From positions 1 through 22,964 of IMG/VR virus record IMGVR_UViG_3300003806_000007: a stretch of DNA of 22,964 bases. The stretch is one strand, 5' to 3'. Below, piece by piece: positions 1 through 6,397 of this stretch. The notes below the pieces were generated by a model that saw nothing but the letters and a program-made list of their open reading frames with translations, did not search any database and was not told the DNA's origin. The translations under genes were made by a program, and so were the position numbers. Origin of the DNA: a virus. Every line of letters starts with the position of its first letter. Position 1 is the stretch's first letter.

Positions 1-77
1 CCTCCACCACCGCCGCCTCCACCCCCACCACCTTTGGGGACGTTCCAAAGGGAATACTTGTCTAACAATGTCATCAT
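1..77 (-). CDS. Partial protein with N-terminal poly-glycine run
   Basis: Only the first 25 codons are inside the window. The start ATG overlaps the stop of the upstream acyltransferase gene (ATGA), and a second ATG follows at once. A Shine-Dalgarno-like AAGGA lies about 9 nt upstream. The visible protein begins MMTLLDKYSLWNVPK and then enters an uninterrupted glycine run of at least ten residues that continues off the edge, written with mixed GGT, GGG, GGA and GGC codons. By position after the terminase genes it could be a structural protein, but nothing visible identifies it. The varied glycine codons argue against a simple sequencing artefact, although an assembly break in a low-complexity stretch is possible. 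Confidence 0.6.
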   Translation of the reverse strand, partial: MMTLLDKYSLWNVPKGGGGGGGGGG

Positions 78-466
78 AGGACAGATTCCTTTTGGACCCG
101 CTTACCATTGTAGTAGCGAACGTATTTGATCTTTTTACCCCAATGGCCCAATTCCAGCAACCGATGTCTGATCTTGAAGGCTATTTTTGTCCCATGTCCG
201 TAGGGAGACACGATATCCACCAGAACAAGGTTGTGACCATTGTTAAAGTCCTGTGGTCCGATCTTGCGGGTTCCATTCAGGAAAGCATCCAATGAGGCGT
301 TGCTCATATATGCCCATGTTCCAAATCCGACAACTTTGTCATTTTCACGAACAACAATGCACTGACCGGATTCGATTGGAGGCAAAATAATGTTAAAGAT
401 ATCCTCGACGTACCACTTTTTGTGGAGTCGTGATTGGCTCATCAAGGATAGGATGTCTTTGATCAT
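74..466 (-). CDS. HlyC-like toxin-activating lysine acyltransferase
   Basis: This 130-residue protein resembles the HlyC family (PF02794), enzymes that move a fatty acyl chain from acyl-carrier protein onto internal lysines of RTX toxins. Visible family features are SRLHKKW near the N-terminus, LPPI at about 28-31, GFGTWAYMS at about 47-55, and LVDIVSPYG at 82-90. The candidate catalytic residues are His15 and Asp84, 69 residues apart, the same separation as His23 and Asp92 in E. coli HlyC. The start overlaps the preceding stop by ATGA and its own stop overlaps the next start, so it is translated within the terminase operon. No RTX toxin is in the window. It may acylate a virion or host protein, but the substrate is unknown. 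It is shorter than HlyC (about 170 residues). Confidence 0.82.
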   Translation of the reverse strand: MIKDILSLMSQSRLHKKWYVEDIFNIILPPIESGQCIVVRENDKVVGFGTWAYMSNASLDAFLNGTRKIGPQDFNNGHNLVLVDIVSPYGHGTKIAFKIRHRLLELGHWGKKIKYVRYYNGKRVQKESVL

Positions 467-756
467 TGGCCGGAATGAGCCATGCGTTGAGCCATATAGC
501 GGTCAAAATCCAGTCCCCGCTTACGGAACTCTTCCCTGATCTTGGAGATAAGCGCTTCAGGGGTTGGCTCATCCACATGGCCACCATGCGCCATATTGAG
601 CTGCCCACTCATGGCAAGAGGCGATGTACCCATTACGGGTGAACCGGAAACCAGACCACCTGCTTGCATCAGATTTCCGATCTGGGTCTGGGTATCTTTA
701 CCATCGGACTGGTTGGCCCAGTTAATGGCGCCACCATCAATGAAATCAGATTGCAT
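463..756 (-). CDS. Small unknown protein downstream of large terminase
   Basis: A 97-residue protein whose ATG lies inside the last codons of the large terminase gene (11 nt overlap) and whose stop overlaps the acyltransferase start (ATGA). The N-terminal half is rich in Gly, Ser and Met with little predicted structure. The C-terminal third, from about residue 64, looks like an amphipathic helical segment (LISKIREEFRKRGLDFDRYM). I recognise no family. Position in a packaging operon suggests a virion, adaptor or assembly role, but that is inference from context only. The tight overlaps on both sides support that it is translated. Confidence 0.7.
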   Translation of the reverse strand: MQSDFIDGGAINWANQSDGKDTQTQIGNLMQAGGLVSGSPVMGTSPLAMSGQLNMAHGGHVDEPTPEALISKIREEFRKRGLDFDRYMAQRMAHSGQ

Positions 757-2191
757 ATGGATTCACCACTTCTGCTGGGGGACGGTAATCAATTTCGGGC
801 TGCTCACTGACAGAGATATTAGCATTATCTGCTATCCACCGTAAAGCCTGAGTCGTGGAATCCACATAATCATCGTGCCTAATGGACCCTTCTCCTCGGA
901 ACGAGCATAACTGGGAGATCATCTCATCCGTCCAAGTTGCGGGTACACCCGGCATTTTCTTGGACTCAACCACATAGACTAGGCCTGAAGCAAAGAAATG
1001 CGAGACGGCGTGAAGACGCTGGAGCTTAGATGCCTTTCCGGGATTATAACCAAATGGAAAAATTCCCTCTCGATAAAGCGTTTGCCGAAGGGATATACCG
1101 GAACCTTTGTCTTCGATGATAAGATGATCTGGCTTTTTGCCCATGTTGTAGGGCTTCCTTGATCCAAACTGGGGCTTGATAACGGCATTGAACTCTTCAT
1201 CACCCCACCTAACATTCATTTCTTTTTTGGCTCGATCAACAAGGTCAGGAAACCCCAGATGATCACTCCAGCAGTCCAGAAGAAGAAAACCAACCATACC
1301 ATCATGGTCAAAATACCCCCAAACAGTACACGCTGTAGGGTCGGGATCACCGCTCTTTTTGTTCTTGGTCTTCTCGGTAAAAGCCGTATCAAGGGACACC
1401 ACAATCATCTGGAAAGGAGGCAAAGGCAGGGTACGGGGCCAAATACTGAACCAGTCCCTCTTAATAATCCCACCCTCTTCAGAGTCAAGCAGCTCCCCCA
1501 TCAACTCCTGTCTGCCGATCTTCGTACCATTATATTGCGACAGATTCTCAAAAAAGTTGGCTGGCAGGTTCTTTTCATTGTCAAAAGTGCTGCCTCGTAT
1601 TAGAATAGTGTTCTGCAAATTAACAATCCGTCGGACATGAGCCACTGGCCTCGGCGTTGTCGTCCATACCGTCTGGGGATTATCACCAAGGCGCATACCA
1701 AATTGAAGCATATCCCATACTTCGTCGCCATTCTCCCAAGCCGCAAGCTCATCCCCCCAAGCCCAATGGTGCTGAGGACCACGCAGACGATCCGGCTCAC
1801 TGGCCGAAAACCCCTGCATTGTCGATCCATTCTTTAGCCGTATCTTCAACTCACTCTTATTGTAGCTCTCAATAATAGAGTCAGGCATCTGAGCCAATAA
1901 ACCCGCTGGCCCCTCAATACACACAGACTGGGCATCATACCGGGTAGGAGCAATAATTGCCCCATACGACTTAGGATTCTGCCACGCTTGCCACCAAGCC
2001 CAAGCAGCTCCCATCCTCGTCTTACCAAACCCACGGCCAGCCAAAGCCCCACAGTAAGACCAGTCCGTAGTCTCCGGTATTACCTGATTAGGCCTAGCCG
2101 TCTGGAGCCATTTAAGCCTAGCCAACACAGCCTCTTGGTTGATTGGATCGAGGTGTGCGATATTATTGCTAATGGTTTCAATGGCTTGCAT
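746..2191 (-). CDS. terL: Phage terminase large subunit (ATPase and nuclease)
   Basis: This 481-residue protein is the DNA-packaging motor and headful or site nuclease. Walker A is AGRGFGKT at 51-58. Walker B is WAWGDE with Asp147-Glu148. The coupling motif is TTTP at 177-180. The C-terminal nuclease domain shows SLDTAF (Asp268) and IIEDKGSG (Glu360, Asp361). The overall pattern resembles COG5323, the large terminase group common in alphaproteobacterial phages and the Rhodobacter gene transfer agent. Length is normal. The start at 2191 is the first in-frame ATG, with only a weak AAAG upstream, so initiation may be helped by the leader between the small and large subunit genes. The 3' end overlaps the next gene. 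Confidence 0.95.
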   Translation of the reverse strand: MQAIETISNNIAHLDPINQEAVLARLKWLQTARPNQVIPETTDWSYCGALAGRGFGKTRMGAAWAWWQAWQNPKSYGAIIAPTRYDAQSVCIEGPAGLLAQMPDSIIESYNKSELKIRLKNGSTMQGFSASEPDRLRGPQHHWAWGDELAAWENGDEVWDMLQFGMRLGDNPQTVWTTTPRPVAHVRRIVNLQNTILIRGSTFDNEKNLPANFFENLSQYNGTKIGRQELMGELLDSEEGGIIKRDWFSIWPRTLPLPPFQMIVVSLDTAFTEKTKNKKSGDPDPTACTVWGYFDHDGMVGFLLLDCWSDHLGFPDLVDRAKKEMNVRWGDEEFNAVIKPQFGSRKPYNMGKKPDHLIIEDKGSGISLRQTLYREGIFPFGYNPGKASKLQRLHAVSHFFASGLVYVVESKKMPGVPATWTDEMISQLCSFRGEGSIRHDDYVDSTTQALRWIADNANISVSEQPEIDYRPPAEVVNPYAI

Positions 2192-2308
2192 AAATCATAA
2201 CTTTGAAAACGGGTGGGTGGGGGGTATAAAAATTCTCGGAGGATCCCGATGGGGGGTGCCACCCCGATGGACGCCACGTCCTATCCAGAGATGACGCCAC
2301 GTCCACTT
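2192..2308 (-). promoter_or_regulatory. Leader between terminase genes with paired palindromes
   Basis: A 117 bp spacer between the small and large terminase genes, unusually long for this operon. It contains GGACGCCACGTCC at 2269-2281 and TGACGCCACGTCC at 2292-2304, two copies 23 bp apart of a GGACG-N3-CGTCC palindrome (one mismatch in the second). The same palindrome occurs as a pair at 3168-3205. A separate perfect inverted repeat, GGGGTG-C-CACCCC, sits around 2253-2265. These could be binding sites for a regulator or for the small terminase; neither is proven. Confidence 0.45.
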
Positions 2309-2683
2309 TTAGAAACTGCCTGCTTCGAGCAATGTCGGTTCCGGTGTCACGTCGATGGCCTCTCTTGTCCTAGCAATCTCAGCCAATGCCTTAAGAGCCT
2401 GACCGATATCTGTTTGTATTTGCAGGGGATTTTCCTTGTCGCCCTTCATCTCGATAGATGACAGCCTCGGATGGACATACGGAGCAGCAGCGATGGCGCA
2501 CTGGATCCTATCAGACATCTTGGCTTCTTTCAGGTGCATGATGGTCATCAAGAACGCAAGCGGAGTAGCCTCTGGACCTGACCCGATAGCATCCATCACC
2601 TCATTAACCTTAAATTTCCTCATATTTCGGTCAGAAGTACCCGCTTTCCTACCTGCTCCTACCCTTCTCCCACCCCTCGCCAT
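2309..2683 (-). CDS. terS: Phage terminase small subunit
   Basis: A 124-residue basic protein beginning MARGGRRVGAGRKAG, the arginine and glycine-rich start typical of many small terminase or terminase-associated proteins. The middle carries ATPLAFLMTIM and AAPYVHPRLSSIE, a pattern I associate with small subunits encoded just before large terminases. It would recognise phage DNA and load the large subunit. It is the first gene after a strong promoter, with AAGGGG placed before the ATG. The C-terminus (about 85-124) looks helical and then disordered. Assignment rests on this pattern and on adjacency to the large subunit. Confidence 0.8.
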   Translation of the reverse strand: MARGGRRVGAGRKAGTSDRNMRKFKVNEVMDAIGSGPEATPLAFLMTIMHLKEAKMSDRIQCAIAAAPYVHPRLSSIEMKGDKENPLQIQTDIGQALKALAEIARTREAIDVTPEPTLLEAGSF

Positions 2684-2718
2684 GCCTAACCCCTTGAAAC
2701 TTGCTTTTGCTCGTTTTG

Positions 2719-2746
2719 ATTATAATCAATTAAGGATGATTGTCAA
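2719..2746 (-). promoter_or_regulatory. Consensus sigma70-type promoter for terminase operon
   Basis: On the minus strand TTGACA (2746-2741) and TATAAT (2724-2719) both match the consensus perfectly with a 16 bp spacer. Transcription would start near 2712, about 30 nt ahead of the small terminase ATG. This is the clearest promoter in the window. Such a perfect promoter in front of late packaging genes is unusual unless it is held by a repressor. Confidence 0.8.
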
Positions 2747-3243
2747 AAGCGTTAGCGTTGAGTTTCCACCTTCCTGAGCTGATCCCTCCTGATGGCCTGT
2801 TTTTGCTTCTCCAGAGCCTCCCTGAGCCTGTCTATTCCCTTTCCCTGTACCTAGAGCATGACAACAAGGAGCAGCCTTCTGCGGCCCTTTATTTTGACCG
2901 CCTCCTGATCTCCTGATCCTGTCTTGATGACAACCCCTCCGGGCTTTTCTGTAGCAGGTAAAAGACCCGGCGTTTTGCCCCTGTCTTGTCCTGACCTTGC
3001 CCAGCGCCTGAGCTGTCCGGTCTACCTGCCCTCCCTCCCTTTGATGAACTACCCATCAAGAGCAGGTGATTTGCGGCCTTTGCGCGATTTGTTCGCTGAC
3101 CTACCGGAAACCGAATCAGCTAAACCATTGACAACACTATACGAAAAAAACCGCTTGACTACAAGACGGACGTAGCGTCCTAGTATTCCAGAGGACGCAC
3201 CGTCCTAGGCTGTTTGACATCGTAAAACCTGAATACTCCTGAC
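2747..3243. other. Control region without convincing genes
   Basis: About 500 bp between the leftward terminase operon and the rightward small-gene block. Short open frames exist on both strands (2924-3175 plus, 2889-3056 minus), but neither has a ribosome binding site or recognisable composition. The minus strand of 2760-3050 is purine-rich with repeated AGGAG and ATCAGGAG. An imperfect inverted repeat pairs 2954-2970 with 3017-3029 across a 46 nt loop. TTGACA or TTGACT occurs at 3128, 3155 and 3214, but none has a good -10 at normal spacing. A GAATC site (the CcrM methylation motif GANTC) lies at 3113-3117. The paired palindromes at its right end are listed separately. Confidence 0.5.
3168..3205. 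promoter_or_regulatory. Twin operator-like palindromes GGACG-N3-CGTCC
   Basis: GGACGTAGCGTCC (3168-3180) and GGACGCACCGTCC (3193-3205) are perfect palindromes with a 3 nt centre, 25 bp apart and each followed by TAG. TAGTAT at 3181-3186 lies between them, and TTGACT at 3155-3160 lies 20 bp upstream of it. The first palindrome therefore sits in an over-long promoter spacer, a geometry known from MerR-type activation. This may be the regulated promoter for the rightward block. No MerR-like gene is in the window. Confidence 0.5.
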
Positions 3244-3316
3244 GACAGCGGGAATGGATCGGCTCCGGCCTTTCCCTTCTCTCGGTCGCCAGTGACCGAA
3301 AACAGGAGAAACCACC
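3244..3316 (+). repeat. Two-hairpin leader cassette, copy A
   Basis: First of four related leaders. It starts GACAGCGGGA, forms a stem GGGAATGG / CCTTTCCC with one mismatch, then CTCGGTC and GACCG (3283-3287 with 3294-3298) as a second stem. It ends in AAAACAGGAGAAAC, which supplies the ribosome binding site for the gene at 3317. Preceding TGAC resembles the stop-codon junction that opens copies C and D, as if a gene once lay upstream. Confidence 0.65.
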
Positions 3317-3604
3317 ATGAACGACAGCCACCTAAGAACAAACGCAGACGGCACCGTTTGCAGCTATATCGGCGAGGACGCTACCCGCCTATTTCAAGCC
3401 AAGGTAGTGAAGCAAGGCCTCAGAGCTTGCAAGCTCGGCATGAGGCTTTCACGCAATGCCACGCCGACCACGCTTTTCGCTTTGACGAAGCAGTTTACCG
3501 GAAAGAGCTACAAGCGCGGCCAATATGACCTAGCTATTGCTGACCTCGACATCTGGATAACAACCATGCTTCACGCCCTACCCATCGAAACGACAGGAGC
3601 TTAA
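3317..3604 (+). CDS. Small conserved-looking phage protein, unknown function
   Basis: A 95-residue soluble protein with a good ribosome binding site (AACAGGAGAAACCACC) from leader copy A. The central part is basic (LRACKLGMRLSRNATP, about 35-50), followed by FTGKSYKRGQYDLAIADLDIWI. It has no signal peptide, membrane segment or obvious catalytic motif. It opens a rightward block of small accessory proteins, the class of early or host-takeover genes that phages keep in repeated expression cassettes. I cannot assign a function. Confidence 0.7.
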   Translation: MNDSHLRTNADGTVCSYIGEDATRLFQAKVVKQGLRACKLGMRLSRNATPTTLFALTKQFTGKSYKRGQYDLAIADLDIWITTMLHALPIETTGA

Positions 3605-3607
3605 ACC

Positions 3608-3886
3608 ATGATCAAGACCTTCACCGTGACCGCCCCGAGCTACTGGGCCTCTTACTATATCAACGACGATGCCTCGGGCCTCGAGGACGATGAGATCAAG
3701 GCAGCGGATGCCTTTTTCGACTATCTCGCCAAAAACGTGCCGAACCTGAGCTGCGTTGATGCTGCTTCGGATGACTTCATTGACTACCATGACGCCTTTG
3801 ATTTTTACCCTTATGGTTCGGACTGCTCAACCTATACCTTCCTTGTCGCCGAGGCCGATATCACTCTCGAACAGGTTACCCAGTAG
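3608..3886 (+). CDS. Acidic small protein, unknown function
   Basis: A 92-residue strongly acidic protein starting 3 nt after the previous stop, so probably translationally coupled; ACAGGAG precedes it. Acidic clusters include DDASGLEDDEIKAADAFFDYL (about 20-40) and SDDFIDYHDAFDF (about 64-76), with many aromatic residues. This composition would suit a DNA mimic or a protein-binding inhibitor, but no family is recognised with certainty and the small size limits any claim. Unlike its neighbours it lacks its own hairpin leader and shares the one before 3317. Confidence 0.7.
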   Translation: MIKTFTVTAPSYWASYYINDDASGLEDDEIKAADAFFDYLAKNVPNLSCVDAASDDFIDYHDAFDFYPYGSDCSTYTFLVAEADITLEQVTQ

Positions 3887-3955
3887 CAACAGCTCGAACG
3901 CATCTCACAAGGTGCGTTCCCACGGTTGCTAATGACCGAAAACAGGAGAAAAACC
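3887..3955 (+). repeat. Two-hairpin leader cassette, copy B
   Basis: Starts GCAACAGC right after the previous stop. Stem 1 pairs GAACGCATCT (3896-3905) with AGGTGCGTTC (3910-3919) over a CACA loop, ten pairs including one G-U. Stem 2 pairs CGGTT (3923-3927) with GACCG (3934-3938). It ends AAAACAGGAGAAAAACC before the ATG at 3956. Stem 1 differs from copies C and D at paired positions while staying paired, which suggests RNA structure is conserved. Confidence 0.75.
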
Positions 3956-4423
3956 ATGCAAGCCTACATTGAGCTTCCACACGGAACCATCATCACCACA
4001 ACGAACCCGCAGGTTTACAGCGGCCCCTTCCTATCAGGTAAGCGCCTTAGCAAGACTGAAGGCAAAAAGCGCCTAGAGCAGCAAGCCCGAGACAACTTGC
4101 TCGGACTAATCAGCCCGAAGGATACGGTCTACACCGTTCTAAGGTCGGTTTCAGCTTCTGGTATGAGCCGAGCCATTGATTTTTACATCATTAAACAGGA
4201 TCACCCCCTTTGGATCACCGGACTGGTTGCCAGTTTGCTAGGACTGAAAAAGGCCAAGGGCGAAGGCCTGACGGTCACGGGTTGCGGCATGGATATGGGC
4301 TTCGCCACGGTCTACAGCCTCGGCATGGCCCTTTGGCCCAACGGCACGCCGGAAGCCCACGGCACCCGCAACGGACAGCCCGACCATGACGGAGGCTACG
4401 CTTTGAAACAGGCTTGGCTTTAG
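3956..4423 (+). CDS. Conserved phage protein with SASGMSR and GCGMDMGF motifs
   Basis: A 155-residue protein. An earlier in-frame ATG at 3926 lies inside the leader hairpin, so the ATG after AACAGGAGAAAAACC is preferred. It contains TVYTVLRSVSASGMSRAID (about 58-76), TGCGMDMGFATVYSLGMALWP (about 105-125) and a C-terminal DGGYALKQAWL. I recognise this combination from hypothetical proteins scattered through phages of several bacterial phyla, but no function is known to me. The Cys and Met-rich GCGMDMG segment and the closing GGYALK motif are the conserved anchors. It is carried in the second leader cassette. Confidence 0.8.
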   Translation: MQAYIELPHGTIITTTNPQVYSGPFLSGKRLSKTEGKKRLEQQARDNLLGLISPKDTVYTVLRSVSASGMSRAIDFYIIKQDHPLWITGLVASLLGLKKAKGEGLTVTGCGMDMGFATVYSLGMALWPNGTPEAHGTRNGQPDHDGGYALKQAWL

Positions 4424-4500
4424 TGACAACAGCGGGAGCGCATCCCTCGGGGTGCGTTCTCTCGGTTGCCATGTCGGAACCGGAAACAGGAGAAACAACA
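4424..4500 (+). repeat. Two-hairpin leader cassette, copy C
   Basis: Begins with GACAACAGC at the end of the preceding gene (stop TAG, then TGACAACAG). Stem 1 pairs GGGAGCGCATCC (4434-4445) with GGGTGCGTTCTC (4450-4461) over a CTCG loop, twelve pairs allowing G-U. Stem 2 pairs CGGTT (4463-4467) with AACCG (4478-4482). It ends GGAAACAGGAGAAACAACA before the ATG at 4501. Confidence 0.78.
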
Positions 4501-4866
4501 ATGCAAATCGAATTGACAATCGACGCCCCTCGCACGTTCAAGGCCATCCCTCGTCCCCAGTGGTCGCCTTGGGGTAAGCCCGACCATGCCGAACAGGTGT
4601 TCGATGGCGTGTGGTCTATCTCGACGCCTCGGCACGGTGGCTTTTACGTCTCAGCCGAGCGCCGCAAGGCGATGCCGGAAGCGTGGCTTGTTGCGAGCTT
4701 CCATCGGCAAGGCCTCGACGGGTGGTTTGAGGAGGATTGTGACTGGTGCATGATCCCCCTCGCCTTTCCTGAAGAATGGCGCAAATGGCGGGGAGATGCC
4801 GCCGAACGCGAGATTGCGGGAGCGCAAAGCACGTTCGACCACTGGATAGCAAGCAAGCTCGTTTGA
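4501..4866 (+). CDS. Small protein, possibly DUF7007-like
   Basis: A 121-residue protein. The longer open frame begins at 4414 inside the previous gene, but the ATG at 4501 follows the cassette ribosome binding site and gives a sensible start. Visible motifs are PWGKPDHAEQVFDGVWSIST (about 22-41), HGGFYVSAERR (about 44-54) and GWFEEDCDWCMIPLAFPE (about 78-95). This HGG plus EEDCDW pattern resembles proteins annotated as DUF7007 in phages and plasmids, though I cannot confirm it. The function is unknown. The next leader starts in its stop codon (TGACAACAG). Confidence 0.75.
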   Translation: MQIELTIDAPRTFKAIPRPQWSPWGKPDHAEQVFDGVWSISTPRHGGFYVSAERRKAMPEAWLVASFHRQGLDGWFEEDCDWCMIPLAFPEEWRKWRGDAAEREIAGAQSTFDHWIASKLV

Positions 4867-4940
4867 CAACAGTCCAGACGCATCCTTCGGGGTGCGTCTC
4901 AGCGGTTGCCATAGTGGAACCGAAAACAGGAGAAAAACTT
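4864..4940 (+). repeat. Two-hairpin leader cassette, copy D
   Basis: Starts at the TGA stop of the preceding gene (TGACAACAG). Stem 1 pairs AGACGCATCC (4876-4885) with GGGTGCGTCT (4890-4899) around TTCG, ten pairs closed by the very stable C(UUCG)G tetraloop. Stem 2 pairs CGGTT (4903-4907) with AACCG (4918-4922). It ends AAAACAGGAGAAAAACTT before the ATG at 4941. There is no T-tract after stem 1, so it does not look like a simple terminator. Confidence 0.8.
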
Positions 4941-5228
4941 ATGATAACAGTAGCGATTTACATCGTTGATCGGGCCTATGGTGGCTCGGAGGAAGGCGGA
5001 TGGTGGTACGATTGCGGAGAGCCATCGGACGAGCAATGCAGTTATACGCGAGGCTTCGAAACCGAGGCCGAAGCCCTAAACTATTCTGCCGAGCTTTTGC
5101 CTATATGTCATGAGCTAAATGACGGAAGGCCGGACATCGGCCATTCGAACTCGGTCGGTCGCTATCTGCCGATCATTTCAGACGGAAACCCCAAGCCGTT
5201 CCCGAGCGAGCGGCCCTATTATTCTTGA
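4941..5228 (+). CDS. Small protein with GGxEEGGWWYDCGEP motif
   Basis: A 95-residue protein started by the fourth leader cassette; the longer open frame from 4776 would run through that leader and is rejected. The N-terminal stretch IYIVDRAYGGSEEGGWWYDCGEPS (about 6-29) is the distinctive part and resembles small hypothetical phage proteins I have seen, and the C-terminus ends PFPSERPYYS. No catalytic motif, signal or membrane segment is visible. It is the last gene of the cassette series; the following genes have ordinary ribosome binding sites. Confidence 0.72.
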   Translation: MITVAIYIVDRAYGGSEEGGWWYDCGEPSDEQCSYTRGFETEAEALNYSAELLPICHELNDGRPDIGHSNSVGRYLPIISDGNPKPFPSERPYYS

Positions 5229-5240
5229 GGAGGACAACCC

Positions 5241-5735
5241 ATGCCAAACTGGTGCAGCCACACGGCCACGATAAGCCACAACGATCCTTCAAAGATCGCT
5301 GAGCTTATCCAGACATTCTCGGACGGGAACACGTTCGAGCATTTCATCCCATTGCCCAACGGTGATTGGGATTATGATTTTTGCGTCGAGCATTGGGGGA
5401 CAAAATGGGACATCCGCGAGCCTCAATTTATTCTAGACGGCCCAACGATGGTTGACGTTGCCTTTGCTACCGCATGGGCGCCCCCAATCCCAGTATTCGA
5501 GCATATGAAGCAGCTCGGCTACACGGTCAAGGCGGACTATTGGGATGAAGGCGGGTTTTTTGTCGGCATTTGGAACGATGGCGAAAGCCGAGTATTTAGC
5601 CCAGACAATGCCCCCGAAGACATGGCCCACCTTGTCGCTCACTTTAATTACCCAGAGGACGACGAGCCAAGCGATCTCGAGGCCGAGGTCGAGGCCGAAA
5701 GCGCAACCCACGAAGCAGCAACCAACGCACAATAG
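5241..5735 (+). CDS. Api92/YubB-like ferredoxin-fold protein (DUF1281-like)
   Basis: A 164-residue protein beginning MPNWCSHTATIS, with FEHFIPLPNGDWDYDFCVEHWGTKWDI (about 32-58). These are hallmarks of the Api92/YubB group of phage and plasmid proteins (DUF1281), whose N-terminal domain has a ferredoxin-like fold. The WGTKWD motif is intact. The C-terminal 30 residues are a low-complexity acidic and alanine-rich tail (EAEVEAESATHEAATNAQ). A GGAGGAC ribosome binding site precedes the ATG. The molecular role of the family is not established; it is often found among early or antirestriction-type accessory genes. Confidence 0.85.
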   Translation: MPNWCSHTATISHNDPSKIAELIQTFSDGNTFEHFIPLPNGDWDYDFCVEHWGTKWDIREPQFILDGPTMVDVAFATAWAPPIPVFEHMKQLGYTVKADYWDEGGFFVGIWNDGESRVFSPDNAPEDMAHLVAHFNYPEDDEPSDLEAEVEAESATHEAATNAQ

Positions 5736-5745
5736 GAGGCCTATC

Positions 5746-5991
5746 ATGGGCGCACCCGTGACGCTTGCTTTTTTTAAGAACGACAATTTCAGCTATCAAG
5801 ACGCAAAAAAGAACGGCGCTGTCTATTCCTTTCAGTTGGATTACGGCGAGGCCCACAAAGGCCTTGCCCAGACCGCTGTTTGGGATGCTCTGGAGATCAT
5901 TAACGCCGTAAAAACCTGCTACGGCATAAAAGATGAACCGCTGTCTTTTGTCCTATTGGACGATAAACACAACATAATCGACGCGATGTGA
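5746..5991 (+). CDS. Small unknown protein
   Basis: An 81-residue protein with a strong ribosome binding site (TAGGAGG, 7 nt before the ATG) overlapping the end of the Api92-like gene region. A longer frame from 5545 would lie inside that gene and is rejected. It begins MGAPVTLAFFKND and ends LLDDKHNIIDAM, with alternating hydrophobic stretches suggesting a compact alpha/beta domain. I recognise no family. Its place between two other small accessory genes is the only functional hint. Confidence 0.65.
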   Translation: MGAPVTLAFFKNDNFSYQDAKKNGAVYSFQLDYGEAHKGLAQTAVWDALEIINAVKTCYGIKDEPLSFVLLDDKHNIIDAM

Positions 5992-6001
5992 AAGGGAAAC
6001 C

Positions 6002-6397
6002 ATGACAAAAGCAATTCCAATAAATGCAGGGTATGTGGCTTTTAACGGCCACGTTTTTACCGAAGCCGAGGCCAACGCCTACAATCAGGCCTGTCGGGAT
6101 GCCGAGCGCAGCCCGTCTGACTTTAACTTAGACCAACGTCATCGGGTTTTTGCTTCGATTATCCAGTCAAGGCAGAAAGCCGAGCTTGATCGAGATGAGC
6201 GCTATTTGGTGCAAATCTGGCAAGATGGCGAGCTTCTCGACTTTATCCGAACGGATGACGACGATCTGGCTTGGCAGACCTATTCCGAGTTTTGCAATGA
6301 TTTGCAATTAACGGGAAACAAGGCCTACGTCGAGATTTGGGATATAGATCGCTTACTTGGTGATCGGACGGTTTACAATGACACCGAAGCAGCTTGA
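6002..6397 (+). CDS. Small unknown protein, acidic and aromatic
   Basis: A 131-residue protein with AAAGGGAAACC before its ATG. The first half has FNGHVFTEAEANAYNQACRDAE (about 14-35); the second half has RYLVQIWQDGELLDFIRTDDDDLAWQTYSEF (about 76-106), resembling a beta-rich segment followed by an acidic helix. No family or catalytic motif is recognised. Its 3' end overlaps the following helix-turn-helix gene by 20 nt, so the two are probably co-translated. Confidence 0.7.
   Translation: MTKAIPINAGYVAFNGHVFTEAEANAYNQACRDAERSPSDFNLDQRHRVFASIIQSRQKAELDRDERYLVQIWQDGELLDFIRTDDDDLAWQTYSEFCNDLQLTGNKAYVEIWDIDRLLGDRTVYNDTEAA

Noticed and set aside
2889-3056. Minus-strand frame of 55 codons in the control region
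   Set aside because: No ribosome binding site before the ATG and composition explained by the purine-rich strand; no homology cue.
2924-3175. Plus-strand frame of 83 codons in the control region
   Set aside because: No ribosome binding site, Pro and Leu-rich composition typical of chance translation, and it ends inside the first operator palindrome.
3892-4899. First hairpins of the leader cassettes as ordinary intrinsic terminators
   Set aside because: None is followed by a T-tract, and each lies a fixed short distance from a second stem and a ribosome binding site.
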